Notes: generated from the letters alone by a model not told the origin. Shown: positions 1 through 7,705, counted from the first letter of the stretch. The stretch: 11,079 bases of DNA from Entrophospora sp. SA101 (GCA_958430865.1 CAUDNR010001584.1:2076-13154), one strand, 5' to 3'. Program-made: numbers and translations.

Positions 1-441
1 TAATGACATTTAAATTTATGTTTTTGATCTTTTAAATGGTAATGTAATATTGGAAATATCATTGAATGCATGATGTGAATCAATACTAGAATCATTGACA
101 CTAGTATCACCGGTTGCCTGATTAAAACCGGTTTTATTAAATACGGTTTAAAACCAGTTCTGATTTTGTGTCGTTGTAATACGACCCCATTGATAAATTC
201 GATGTAACAAAATTCATTGTAACAAAATTAGGTTTGACTGTATAACAAATAATGTATTTATTAGTTCTGTAATAAACTTCTATTCTGTATACTTTAATTG
301 ACTAATATTGTGAGATCGTGTCCGAGTCTCGAAGATGATAATTTATTTTAAAGTCAATAATATTAATACAATAATACAATCACAATTTCTTCCAATTTAT
401 TTATACTAAATCGTAACAATAATTTCCGCGAATGTTATATT

Positions 442-519
442 ATGCCTTACTCTCAAAACTATCTTTCACCATCGTCAAACAATTCCTTTGCTAAGCAATA
501 CAAACAATGTCTTCTTTAG
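442..519 (+). other. Short open frame in repeat copy A (25 codons)
   Basis: ATG at 442 opens a 25-codon frame beginning MPYSQNYLSPSS and ending at TAG 517-519. The equivalent in copy B (2352-2429) differs by one synonymous change (TAC/TAT) and one Ser-to-Leu change. It lies opposite the candidate minus-strand gene, so at most one of the two is likely to be coding. Too short to recognise. Confidence 0.12.
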
Positions 520-522
520 ATT

Positions 523-568
523 TCACACTATATCCTGATCACGTTTCTTGGCAGGTGTCCAAACTTCA
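523..568 (-). other. Candidate terminal exon inside repeat copy A
   Basis: On the minus strand a T-rich stretch ending TTTATTTAG (an acceptor-like site) is followed by one base and then codons reading EVWTPAKKRDQDIV and a TGA stop. The composition looks like protein rather than AT-rich noise. The acceptor and frame are unchanged in copy B at 2433-2478 even though the bases just upstream differ. I could not find a convincing donor or parent exon with matching phase, so this may be the 3' end of a real gene carried by the repeat, a relic, or chance. No family recognised. Confidence 0.25.
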
Positions 569-701
569 CTAAATAAAGTTTATTAAATATTACCACATTA
601 AAAGAAAAAAAAAAATAGAAAAAATAGAGACAAGTATAAAATAAGAGAGAATTAATTATGCACGGGATTAATATGAATTGATAGATTTGTAAAATCCGAA
701 A

Positions 702-725
702 ACAAGGACAAGGACAAGGACAAGG
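702..725. repeat. ACAAGG tandem repeat, 4 units (copy A)
   Basis: Four perfect ACAAGG hexamers. It marks the left edge of the block that is identical between the two 1.1-kb copies. Confidence 0.9.
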
Positions 726-916
726 GAAATTTATTAGATGTTAGTCATCAATTTCTTCCTTATTCGTTCTTGTGTAATAATACACTTCAACATCATAAAT
801 AATAATTATATTGATATTAAAATAAACAATAATAATTAAATAACGGTCTATCTAATAAACAAATTAATGATTCTCTATTTAAATAAAATAATAATGGTCA
901 AGTAGGTAATTAATAT

Positions 917-1048
917 TTAAATCTGATTTAAGCTGTGTGGTATCATATGTGATGGATTTTTCTTTTCATTCTTTTCAACTTCTCTAATAAAGGTAACGAG
1001 CTTGAATTTCTTATTTCGGCCAACTAGCTTAACGAGAGTTGATGCCAT
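917..1048 (-). CDS. Small ORF, 43 codons, good ATG context, in repeat copy A
   Basis: The ATG at 1048-1046 sits in CACACCATGGC, a near-ideal eukaryotic initiation context. The frame runs 43 codons from MASTLVKLVGRNKKF to a TAA at 917-919. The product would be basic and lysine-rich, with no signal peptide or membrane segment. The frame is open upstream for another 22 codons but has no ATG there. The same ORF is identical in copy B. It could be a short gene, the first exon of a longer minus-strand gene, or a fortuitous frame in a repeat. No family recognised, and the identity of the copies extends well outside the ORF, so it does not prove selection. Confidence 0.3.
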   Translation of the reverse strand: MASTLVKLVGRNKKFKLVTFIREVEKNEKKNPSHMIPHSLNQI

Positions 1049-1309
1049 GGTGTGCTTTTTGACTATATAAATTTTTTGTTTGGAAATACGAGTTAGTATG
1101 TGGAAGAGTGTCAATTAATTAGCAACGGTTTTATTCTAAGCCCATATTATTTCAACTAACATCTAGGTTGGCAACATCACCTATTGTTCCATTGCAGATT
1201 TCTTTGTCTATGACCAAATATGTTTGTTATATTCTAATTTTGATGTTGATTATATTGGCTTAATTTTCAATTTAAAATATTGTTGGTCGCCAAAACTTTT
1301 TTGAAGGAG

Positions 1310-1395
1310 GCGAAAGTCAAGCTAAAATTGAAAGTTATGTCAAAAGTCGCAAGTCAAAACTAGTTTCGACTTGTAGCGAACCTTTTGACTTTCGC
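1310..1395. repeat. Nested imperfect palindrome, probable decayed MITE
   Basis: The outer arms GCGAAAGTC (1310-1318) and GACTTTCGC (1387-1395) are perfect inverted repeats. Inside them, GTCAAAAG (1339-1346) pairs with CTTTTGAC (1382-1389), TCGC with GCGA, and AAGTC (1351-1355) with GACTT (1368-1372). The centre AAACTAGTTT is itself a palindrome. The core CAAGTCAAAAC..TTTCGACTT (1350-1372) is nearly the same as 7657-7677 inside the MITE at 7563-7705, which suggests a common family. No clean target duplication is visible, so the outer ends are uncertain. Confidence 0.5.
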
Positions 1396-1544
1396 ACAGT
1401 TGAAAAACTCTCTAGTTCATCTATTAAAATTAGTTTCGCCCAAGTTTAGGCCAATTAATTTCAGCAATTTCAGCCCACTAAGTAAGGTAGTTTCGGTCAT
1501 CATAATAATATTATTAATTGATAAAAATAATGATAATGTAACTA

Positions 1545-1909
1545 ATGAATGATAACGATTTTGCTATAGATTTGAACCTTATTTATGAAACGGATTATCT
1601 TAATTTTATTCGAAATTTTAATGTATATAGTGTAACAATTCCAGATGGTTTACATCATTTAGATGTTGGTTTATTTAGAATATAACCAACAATTTCTCAA
1701 GTATCATGGTAGACAAGAAGCTATAAATGAAATAGATGAATGATTAAGCTTGATATCGATCATCCTTTTCTAATTATATATTCACTGCTTCTGAATATCA
1801 GGATATTATGAAAGTTTATTAATGGAATTCTAAATTCTGTTAATAAAAAATAGATATTATGTGGACTCAATTTCATTGTCCAATGGATAGTTATACAATT
1901 AATACAAAC
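1545..1909 (+). pseudogene. Decayed coding sequence, unknown family, between the repeat copies
   Basis: An ATG frame of 46 codons (1545-1685) starts MNDNDFAIDLNLIYETDYLN. Where it stops, the adjacent frame continues from 1681 with YNQQFLKYHGRQEAINEIDE up to a TGA at 1741. A third frame from 1754 reads a coding-like stretch containing FTASEYQDIMKVY (1781-1819), stops at TAA 1820, and after two more stops resumes with KIDIMWTQFHCPMDSYTINT up to about 1909. The sequence of plausible protein pieces across successive frames is what frameshift decay of one gene looks like. I do not recognise the family; a transposon-encoded protein is possible but unproven. Confidence 0.45.
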
Positions 1910-2432
1910 AAATATTAAAAATACAATTGTTTGAAGTAATGAGTATTTAATGATAATAGTTATTTCCAAATATAATGACATTTAAATTTATGTTTTTGAT
2001 CTTTTAAATGGTAATGTAATATTGGAAATATCATTGAATGCATGATGTGAATCAATACTAGAATCATCAACGCTAGTATCACCGGTTGCCTGATTAAAAC
2101 CGGTTTTATTAAATACGGTTTAAAACCGGTTCCGATTTTGTGTCGTTGTAATACGATTCTATTAATAAATTCGATGTAACAAAATTCATTGTTTGACTGT
2201 ATAACAAATAATGTCTTTATTAGTTCTGTGTCCGAGTCTCGAAGATGATAATTTATTTTAAAGTCAATAATATTAATACAATAATACAATCACAAATTCT
2301 TCCAATTTATTTATACTAAATCGTAACAATAATTTCCGCGAATGTTATATTATGCCTTATTCTCAAAACTATCTTTCACCATCGTTAAACAATTCCTTTG
2401 CTAAGCAATACAAACAATGTCTTCTTTAGATT

Positions 2433-2478
2433 TCACACTATATCCTGATCACGTTTCTTGGCAGGTGTCCAAACTTCA
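2433..2478 (-). other. Candidate terminal exon inside repeat copy B
   Basis: Same frame as 523-568 and same predicted end (EVWTPAKKRDQDIV, stop TGA). The acceptor-like tract here reads TTCTATTTAG, so the AG survives despite changes next to it. The same caveats apply: no upstream exon could be joined with confidence. Confidence 0.25.
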
Positions 2479-2600
2479 CTAAATAGAATTTATTAAATAT
2501 TACCACATTAAAAGAAAAAAAAAAAATAGAAAAAATAGAGACAAGTATAAAATATTATGCATGGGATTAATATGAATTGATAGATTTATAAAATCCGAAG

Positions 2601-2630
2601 ACAATCACAAGGACAAGGACAAGGACAAGG
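2601..2630. repeat. ACAAGG tandem repeat, 4 units plus a variant (copy B)
   Basis: Four perfect ACAAGG units (2607-2630) preceded by the variant ACAATC (2601-2606). The extra unit relative to copy A is typical of replication slippage. Confidence 0.9.
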
Positions 2631-2821
2631 GAAATTTATTAGATGTTAGTCATCAATTTCTTCCTTATTCGTTCTTGTGTAATAATACACTTCAACATCA
2701 TAAATAATAATTATATTGATATTAAAATAAACAATAATAATTAAATAACGGTCTATCTAATAAACAAATTAATGATTCTCTATTTAAATAAAATAATAAT
2801 GGTCAAGTAGGTAATTAATAT

Positions 2822-2953
2822 TTAAATCTGATTTAAGCTGTGTGGTATCATATGTGATGGATTTTTCTTTTCATTCTTTTCAACTTCTCTAATAAAGGTA
2901 ACGAGCTTGAATTTCTTATTTCGGCCAACTAGCTTAACGAGAGTTGATGCCAT
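2822..2953 (-). CDS. Small ORF, 43 codons, identical copy in repeat copy B
   Basis: Base-for-base duplicate of the ORF at 917-1048, with the same ACCATGG start context and the same TAA. Being the second perfect copy, it shows either a recent duplication or gene conversion of this half of the repeat. Function unknown. Confidence 0.3.
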   Translation of the reverse strand: MASTLVKLVGRNKKFKLVTFIREVEKNEKKNPSHMIPHSLNQI

Positions 2954-3187
2954 GGTGTGCTTTTTGACTATATAAATTTTTTGTTTGGAAATACGAGTTA
3001 GTATGTGGAAAAGTGTCAATTAATTAGCGATGGTTTATTCCAAGCCCATATTTATTTCATGTTGCAAAAATAATGTTTTTAACAAGACTCATTTACACAG
3101 TTAAAGAAATGATTTCTTTTTCTTTTTTAAAAATAATTACATGTATAATTGGTAGGACAAAGTTAATTAACAGTTATCTTTACGTAG

Positions 3188-3465
3188 GTTTTATCAGCGA
3201 TTCGTATTAAGCGAGATTACTATGTTTGCCGTGTGAAACAAGTATTTTGGTGTTTCTCACCTTTAATGATAAGTACCAAATAAAGGAATGGGAAAAAATG
3301 ATACTAAAACTAAAATGGCATAGGATGAATTGTACATGCACTAACAATGAGCGAACTACTCTGAATGTGCTATGAATTCAAGCCATCTTAGAAATAATCA
3401 TTGATGTGGAATATCTGTCACCAAAGCCAGCACTTTACACGATTGCAGAACAGCGAGAAGCATAA
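3188..3465 (+). pseudogene. Decayed coding-like sequence, unknown family
   Basis: Two overlapping plus-strand frames look like protein. Frame one (3188-3283) reads 31 codons including AIRIKRDYYVCRVKQVFW. Frame two is open from 3211 to 3462 except for one TGA at 3373-3375; it includes KYQIKEWEKMILKLKW (3271-3318), a Cys-rich CTCTNNERTTLNVL, and after the stop VEYLSPKPALYTIAEQREA. Such varied composition is unusual for non-coding DNA of this AT content. The switch of frame and the internal TGA suggest a relic. No family assigned. Confidence 0.35.
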
Positions 3466-3667
3466 TATCATTATTATTATTGATGTTATTTGGTGGTCAT
3501 TTTAAAAAAATAATGTAATACCTCAATGCCTTTTATCATGTTGCTTGATAAAATGTAAATTAAATTATTTATAGAGATATTAATGATTGACATATACAGC
3601 AAATACATTATTGCATTGTGCAATGCCACATTGATTTTCAATGCCATTATCACTTTTTTGGTATTAA

Positions 3668-3859
3668 AAACAGGAACGTTGTTCCATGCTATTTGACGCC
3701 TCCAAAAATTTCCTGATATTTGTTAATATGATACTTGCTCATTCAACACATTCACCATTGACTAATAACATACTGTTATAGTGAAACATAACAATATCTG
3801 TATCTCTTTTTCCTTCATTTCCAGTAGATTTAAGTATGCTGGCTCCTTTACACTATTAA
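3668..3859 (+). pseudogene. Coding-like relic with two adjacent stops
   Basis: A frame of 37 codons (from 3668) including QERCSMLFDASKNFLIFVNM ends in TAG-TGA (3779-3784). The same frame then stays open for 24 more codons (NITISVSLFPSFPVDLSMLA..) to TAA 3857-3859. There is no start codon context and no recognisable domain. It may belong to the same dead gene as 3188-3465. Confidence 0.22.
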
Positions 3860-3964
3860 TATTGTAATTGTATTTTCTAATGTTGCCATACTACTTTTTT
3901 TGGTGTTTAAAAATAAATTCATGCTTGAAACATACACTTCTCATCTAACTTCAAATTACTTTAA

Positions 3965-4141
3965 ACAGAACCTGAGTTTTCTATTGATATAAATATAACC
4001 AATCCAGATCTCATTAAAATCCAAATCACCATGGACTTACTAGTACTAATTGTGGATGTGAAAAGATTTCATGAGACTTTGCTAACATCATTACCTTTGC
4101 CTCTAATATTGATGAGTGCATTTATATGTGTATGTGTGTAA
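3965..4141 (+). other. Open frame of 58 codons, possible exon or relic
   Basis: Following a stop and an AAACAG that could be a splice acceptor, the frame reads PEFSIDINITNPDLIKIQIT and continues through an internal ATG at 4031 (context ATCACCATGG) to TAA 4139-4141. The tail ICVCV is low in information and overlaps a possible donor GTATGT, with an acceptor-like TATTTTTAG about 46 bases downstream. Whether any of this is spliced is unknown. No family recognised. The remaining sequence 3860-3964 and 4142-4388 shows nothing but AT-rich DNA. Confidence 0.2.
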
Positions 4142-4388
4142 ATTAATATTTTATAATTTATAATTGTATTTTTAGGTGATAATATTAATATTAATTTTTT
4201 AAAGTTGAAAGAGTAATTTCAGGAGAAAAATTTCTTAGCCATTTATTCTCCAAAATTTACTTGATAATAATTGATTTATTTATTCAAACAAATCTTATAC
4301 TATATGATCCAATAAATAAATAAAATGGAAGTATACAGATTAGTTATGATATTTTTCTCTACATCACTTTCTACATCACATTCCATGA

Positions 4389-4613
4389 ATATATACATAT
4401 ACAAAAAATAAACCTGAACCATTCTCCCTTAACGAAGCTATTTCTTCCTCGACCTTATTTCAAGACAATTATGATAATTACGGAATGATAGATGAATTCA
4501 TCAATAATATCCCACAACCATGGATTTGATTTGGTAATTCCAAATTAACTGACCCAGTAACAAGAAATGTACTTAATGTGATTATTTATCAAAGATCTTT
4601 TTTGTCAAAATAA
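4389..4613 (+). pseudogene. Coding-like relic interrupted by one TGA
   Basis: The frame is open from 4389, with a coding-like part from 4410 (KPEPFSLNEAISSSTLFQDN, then a DEFINNIPQPW segment). It meets a TGA at 4527-4529 and continues in the same frame with FGNSKLTDPVTRNVLNVIIY to TAA 4611-4613. There is no ATG at its head. Preservation of one frame across a single stop suggests a gene fragment inactivated by a point mutation. Family not recognised. Confidence 0.3.
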
Positions 4614-5103
4614 TCATCAATCAATAATCACTCGTTCAATATATAGTTGAAAAGATCACAATGATTTTCATAAGAATAAAATCTGTGTCCAATAGTTGGT
4701 GCAAGTTTCTGATGACAATATAATTAATTCATGATACAACATTAAAATAATTGATTGATTGATCTATGAAAATTTGATTAAAGAAATTAGATTGATGAAT
4801 ATTTTTAAAGATCAAACAAAAGATTTTGCTTACCGTCATCATTCAATTAGCTCGACATCACGCCAAAAGGTTTCAGAATATATTTTTCTGTCAATTGATT
4901 AAAGGGCATTTTCATATATACTATGCAATTCATGAATATTATTTTCCAAAACGTTTATATGAAAGTATATAACGAAATTTTTAATAATATCTGACATTTC
5001 TTCGTATTAATTTTGCATCATTTGATCTTACAATACTGAATTAATTAACATATATTAATGTAAAATTGACTAATAAAAATTTTTCATGTATACATATATA
5101 TAC
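4614..5103. other. Gene-poor stretch with two weak open frames
   Basis: Mostly AT-rich sequence with short GATT/ATTG runs near 4750-4762. Two overlapping plus-strand frames are open: 4799-4969 (57 codons, no ATG, includes QLARHHAKRFQNIFF) and an ATG frame 4795-4902 (35 codons). On the minus strand this is where later exons of the candidate gene at 5104-5245 would have to lie, but each acceptor I tried soon meets a stop. Confidence 0.3.
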
Positions 5104-5245
5104 CTTTACCGTCTAATTCATCGTCAAATATAACATAAACCTTGTTATTTATAGCGGCTTCAACATTAAAAACTAAATCTACTTTTCTGAACCCTCGTGA
5201 TACATTTATTGAAGATGATAAATTTTTTTTAAGATCATCCATCAT
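5104..5245 (-). CDS. Candidate first exon of a divergent gene, unknown function
   Basis: Two consecutive ATGs (5245-5243 and 5242-5240) open 47 codons beginning MMDDLKKNLSSSINVSRGFR and ending in VYVIFDDELDGK. The exon would stop one base later at a donor-like G|GTATAT (intron starting 5103). Codons such as CGA, GGG, TTC and GCC give it a coding look. The next acceptor-like site (AATTCAG, intron end 5036) gives a stop after two codons, so the product would be short or the gene is broken. The start lies only 35 bases from the MTR3 ATG on the other strand, so a shared promoter would have to be very compact. No domain recognised. Confidence 0.33.
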
Positions 5246-5280
5246 TTATCTCGAATTTAGATCACAAATATTAACAAAAG

Positions 5281-6530
5281 ATGACAATAGATCGTAGGCG
5301 TATTCAAGGACCAGAATTAAGCGTTGCTCCAGTGATAATAAAATCTTCAAGCGATAAAAAATCAAACGCTTTAGTAGATGAGAATGGTAATAGGCTTGAT
5401 GGAAGAGATTTAGAAGATATTCGAAAAATTTGTATGCATTTTAAAATTTCTTCAGTGATTCATTATATGTATGTGTTTAAACAAAAGAAATAATATATGA
5501 TTTTTAGATTTAAAAACCGGTCTAATAAGTCAAGCTAATGGTTCAGCATACATAGAACTAAATCAAACTAAAATTGCTTGTGGTGTGTAAGTTTTTTCAC
5601 TGCTACTTTATTTATAAAAAGCCACTTTAATTGTTATTCAATGCAAAATAATTTAAATTTAAAAAAATTTTTATAGTTATGGTCCACGTCAAACAAAATT
5701 TCCATTGTTTAGTGGGAAAGGAACCTTAAATTGTGAATTGAAATTTGCACCATTTTCATGTTTGAAGCGTCGACAGCCTTATCGTGTAAGATTTAATAAA
5801 TTATTAAGTTGAAAATATGGATTTATTAATATTTTTTAATTGATATATATCATATCTTTCTTTCTATTCTATTAATTTATATAACTTAGGATGTACAAGA
5901 AAGAGATCTTTCACAATTAATTTTTGATGCATTATCACCATCTGTAAGACTTGAATTATTACCAAAATCAACAATAGATATATTTATAAACGTGTTGGAA
6001 AATGATGGAACTACATCTTGTTTAGCTGCTGCTATAACATGTGCTTCGGTAGCTTTGGCGGATGCAGGGATTGAAATGTTGGATTTGGTTGCTGCTTGTT
6101 CTGCAGTAAGAGTTAAAGATATCTTTTTTACATCATCATATTTATTATAAAAAGACTAATCTTATTTATTTTTCTAAAAAAAAAAAAATATTTATATACA
6201 AAGTCATTTATTGGAGGACGGATTTTTATAGATAGTAATCTGATGGAAGAACAACATGAAACAGGTTCTTTGATATTATCATATATGCCATCATTAAATG
6301 AGGTAACACACATTCTACAATCAGGTGAAGTGGATTTTACACTTACAACACAAGTAAGTTCTTTCTTTTTTGTGTTGAATCTTCAAATTCCTTGATTCTT
6401 TAATTAACTTTAAACCATTTATTATTTTACATGCACAAAGGCTATTGAACAATGTACTGATGCATGCAACAATATCTATTCAGTGATGAATAATAGTCTT
6501 ATGGAATCTGTTAAAAATAAGCTTAATTAA
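5281..6530 (+). CDS. MTR3: Exosome complex subunit MTR3 / EXOSC6 homologue (RNase PH fold)
   Basis: Six exons can be joined in frame: 5281-5431, 5508-5586, 5677-5785, 5890-6105, 6204-6353 and 6441-6530, giving 264 residues and a TAA stop. All five introns (76-104 bases) begin GTA and end AG. The protein starts with a short variable leader, then the RNase PH-type opening NRLDGRDLEDIRKIY (about residues 37-51), LKTGLISQANGSAYIE (52-67), YGPRQ (78-82), the strand FAPFSC with a basic KRRQPYR (about 100-113), ERDLSQLIFDAL, and SCLAAAITCASVALADAGIE in the second half. Length and this order fit MTR3 (human about 272, yeast 250) rather than RRP41, RRP46 or bacterial RNase PH. In known exosomes MTR3 is a non-catalytic member of the six-subunit ring, partnering RRP42, and the ring threads RNA to RRP44 or RRP6 in nucleus and cytoplasm. 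The start at 5281 is the first ATG before the conserved part. An AATAAA overlaps the stop codon (6529-6534). Intron boundaries are inferred from frame and consensus only. Confidence 0.9.
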
Positions 6531-6549
6531 TAAACTTAATTAGATCAAC

Positions 6550-6565
6550 CAATCAATCAATCAAT
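6550..6565. repeat. AATC microsatellite
   Basis: Short run of about four CAAT/AATC units immediately downstream of the MTR3 gene. No function suggested. Confidence 0.7.
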
Positions 6566-6697
6566 ATTTGATTGCATACGTTATATATTTTATAAAATTA
6601 TATACTCCAATCAGGGTTCTGTATACCTGACACATGTCTGTTCTTAACAAAAAATTTAGGGCACAGGCATGGGAATGGGCATGGGCACCAGGAAATG

Positions 6698-6731
6698 TTG
6701 GCACCATACCAGGTACTAGTGCCACTGCCAA
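6698..6731. repeat. GC-rich dispersed repeat, copy 1
   Basis: A 34-base block from TTGGCACCAT through ACTAGTGCCA to TGCCAA matches 7214-7247 at 29 of 34 positions, in the same orientation, and stands out by its G+C content. It is part of a longer island with repeated GGCACC/GGCATGGG words, probably a remnant of a mobile element. Confidence 0.75.
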
Positions 6732-7059
6732 AGTGCTGCCATTTTTTATTTATTTTGCTCCAATTCTTCTGCCCGTGCCTCAACATTTTAGGCATGTCTG
6801 CTGAATATTTTATAGTTTAAATAAATTTATAAATGCAACTCTTTTCTATTATATTAATATTGACATTTTATATAATAAAACATTTCTAAATAAAAGAACT
6901 CCCAAATATTTCACTATTGTGTTTGCTTTTTGATGGGAGATCTAATAAAAATATACTCTGACAACTTTATTTCAAATATCTCACATGAAAATAGTATAAC
7001 AGAAATAATAAATATAATACTAAAAACATTGGACAGAGGTATGGCATGATAATCGAAAT

Positions 7060-7085
7060 GCTTGACAATGTCTGCATTGTCGAGC
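7060..7085. repeat. Strong short hairpin
   Basis: GCTTGACAATG (7060-7070) and CATTGTCGAGC (7075-7085) pair over 10 of 11 positions plus one G:T or A:C wobble, around the loop TCTG. It is not followed by a gene whose end it could mark. It may be a remnant of a palindromic element. Confidence 0.6.
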
Positions 7086-7213
7086 AAAATGCACTTTAAA
7101 AAAATGTACATTCACAACTTAAAGAAATTCAGAAAAAATCTTAATCCTCTTAACAATCTGCTAGAAATACTTGTATTTAATAAAGTAATAAATAGGTTCT
7201 ATGCCAGGCACCA

Positions 7214-7247
7214 TTGGCACCATGCCGAGCACTAGTGCCAGTGCCAA
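7214..7247. repeat. GC-rich dispersed repeat, copy 2, palindromic
   Basis: Matches 6698-6731 at 29 of 34 positions. Here the block is nearly self-complementary: ATTGGCAC (7213-7220) is the exact reverse complement of GTGCCAAT (7241-7248), with the palindrome CACTAGTG between them. A hairpin or a transposon remnant is likely; no terminal repeats or target duplication were found. Confidence 0.75.
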
Positions 7248-7562
7248 TACTGGTACTCAGTGTCCAGCTTTTTTTATTAGGCACCAGCTAATATCACAAA
7301 TCCTTGTATGGTTTTTAAATATTCAGTATTGGTGTGATTGATTCTCTATCGTAAATTGTGCCTGTCGTCATCATGATGTTGTGGGAATGGTTTTCCTTAT
7401 TGAAAGCATGAAATTCATTGGGAGCTAACAAAATTTGCAGCAATATCTAAAATAATTTCCATCCATGATCTATAAAATATTATAAGGCTTTTTTCAAGTT
7501 AAAAAAATTTACCATTTTATTGTCACCAATATCATTTGATTTCAACATTTAATTAATACAAC

Positions 7563-7705
7563 TATACATGAAGTCGAAACTATTTCGACCATTTGCAGTT
7601 CTGGTCAAAATAGGGTCGAAATAAGGTCGAAACTGATTTTTACTATGTAGTTGCCTCAAGTCAAAACATTTCGACTTTGGGTTTTTAATTTCGACTTCAT
7701 GTATA
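7563..7705. mobile_element. MITE, 143 bp, 17-bp perfect TIRs and 8-bp target duplication
   Basis: The left end TATACATGAAGTCGAAA (7563-7579) and right end TTTCGACTTCATGTATA (7689-7705) are perfect reverse complements over 17 bases. Immediately outside both lies the same octamer AATACAAC (7555-7562 and 7706-7713), a perfect target site duplication. The element codes for nothing and contains six copies of GTCGAAA or its complement (near 7573, 7583, 7615, 7626, 7668 and 7689). An 8-bp duplication is characteristic of hAT elements, with P-type and some Merlin elements as alternatives; the terminal sequence is not the usual hAT CAG start, so the superfamily is open. The perfect ends suggest recent insertion. 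Confidence 0.9.

Larger units (their letters stand above)
1..1154. repeat. Direct repeat of about 1.1 kb, copy A (left end cut by window)
   Basis: This block matches 1973-3059 in the same orientation almost base for base; position 1 corresponds to 1973. Homology stops near 1154, where the flanks become unrelated. Relative to copy B it carries extra blocks near 210-230 (about 13 bases) and 250-300 (about 49 bases) and an insertion near 640-655, plus scattered substitutions in its first 700 bases. From 702 to 1105 it is identical to copy B. It holds an ACCGGT-rich palindromic cluster (109-155), a small inverted repeat ATACTAG/CTAGTAT (83-107) and a hexamer tandem repeat. The left boundary cannot be seen, so I cannot say whether it has terminal repeats. 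It may be a transposable element or a segmental duplication. Confidence 0.9.
1973..3059. repeat. Direct repeat of about 1.1 kb, copy B
   Basis: Second copy of the repeat at 1-1154, about 67 bases shorter through small deletions or missing insertions in its left half. The ACCGGT cluster is better preserved here: copy B reads AAAACCGGT near 2122-2130 where copy A reads AAAACCAGT. The block 2607-3010 is identical to 702-1105. Homology ends near 3059, after the shared TTATTTCA. Its true left boundary may lie further left than 1973, because the matching sequence for copy A lies outside the window. Confidence 0.9.
6566..7554. other. Non-genic stretch carrying dispersed repeats
   Basis: I see no supportable gene here. 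The contents are a GC-richer island at about 6610-6800 with GGCATGGG and GGCACC motifs, a second island at about 7198-7290, a hairpin at 7060-7085, and otherwise AT-rich sequence. The 65-codon minus-strand frames at 6598-6795 and 6914-7111 look fortuitous. Confidence 0.6.

Noticed and set aside
1760..1981. Minus-strand ATG frame of 73 codons between the repeat copies
   Set aside because: It lies opposite the plus-strand decayed coding sequence, whose pieces look much more protein-like. The antisense product is mainly Ile, Leu and Phe.
1960..2289. Minus-strand open frame of 109 codons over the left part of repeat copy B
   Set aside because: It opens with TTG rather than ATG, its first ATG lies far inside, and indels in copy A break it. 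Composition is that of translated AT-rich DNA.
1..3059. CRISPR array or tandem satellite
   Set aside because: There are only two long copies with an 818-base spacer and no short regularly spaced repeats; the sequence is eukaryotic.
5432..5493. Unspliced end of the MTR3 first exon at the TAA at 5491-5493
   Set aside because: Reading on gives a non-conserved tail, while splicing at 5431/5508 restores the conserved LKTGLISQANGSAYIE segment in phase.
6128..6313. Minus-strand frame of 61 codons
   Set aside because: Antisense shadow of MTR3 intron 4 and exon 5.
6598..6795. Minus-strand frame of 65 codons with CPCPFPCLCP
   Set aside because: It is the translation of the GC-rich GGCATGGG repeat island; the repeated Cys-Pro content comes from the DNA repeat.
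6914..7111. Minus-strand frame of 65 hydrophobic codons
   Set aside because: Spans the hairpin at 7060-7085, shows no recognisable domain, and its hydrophobicity is expected of AT-rich sequence.
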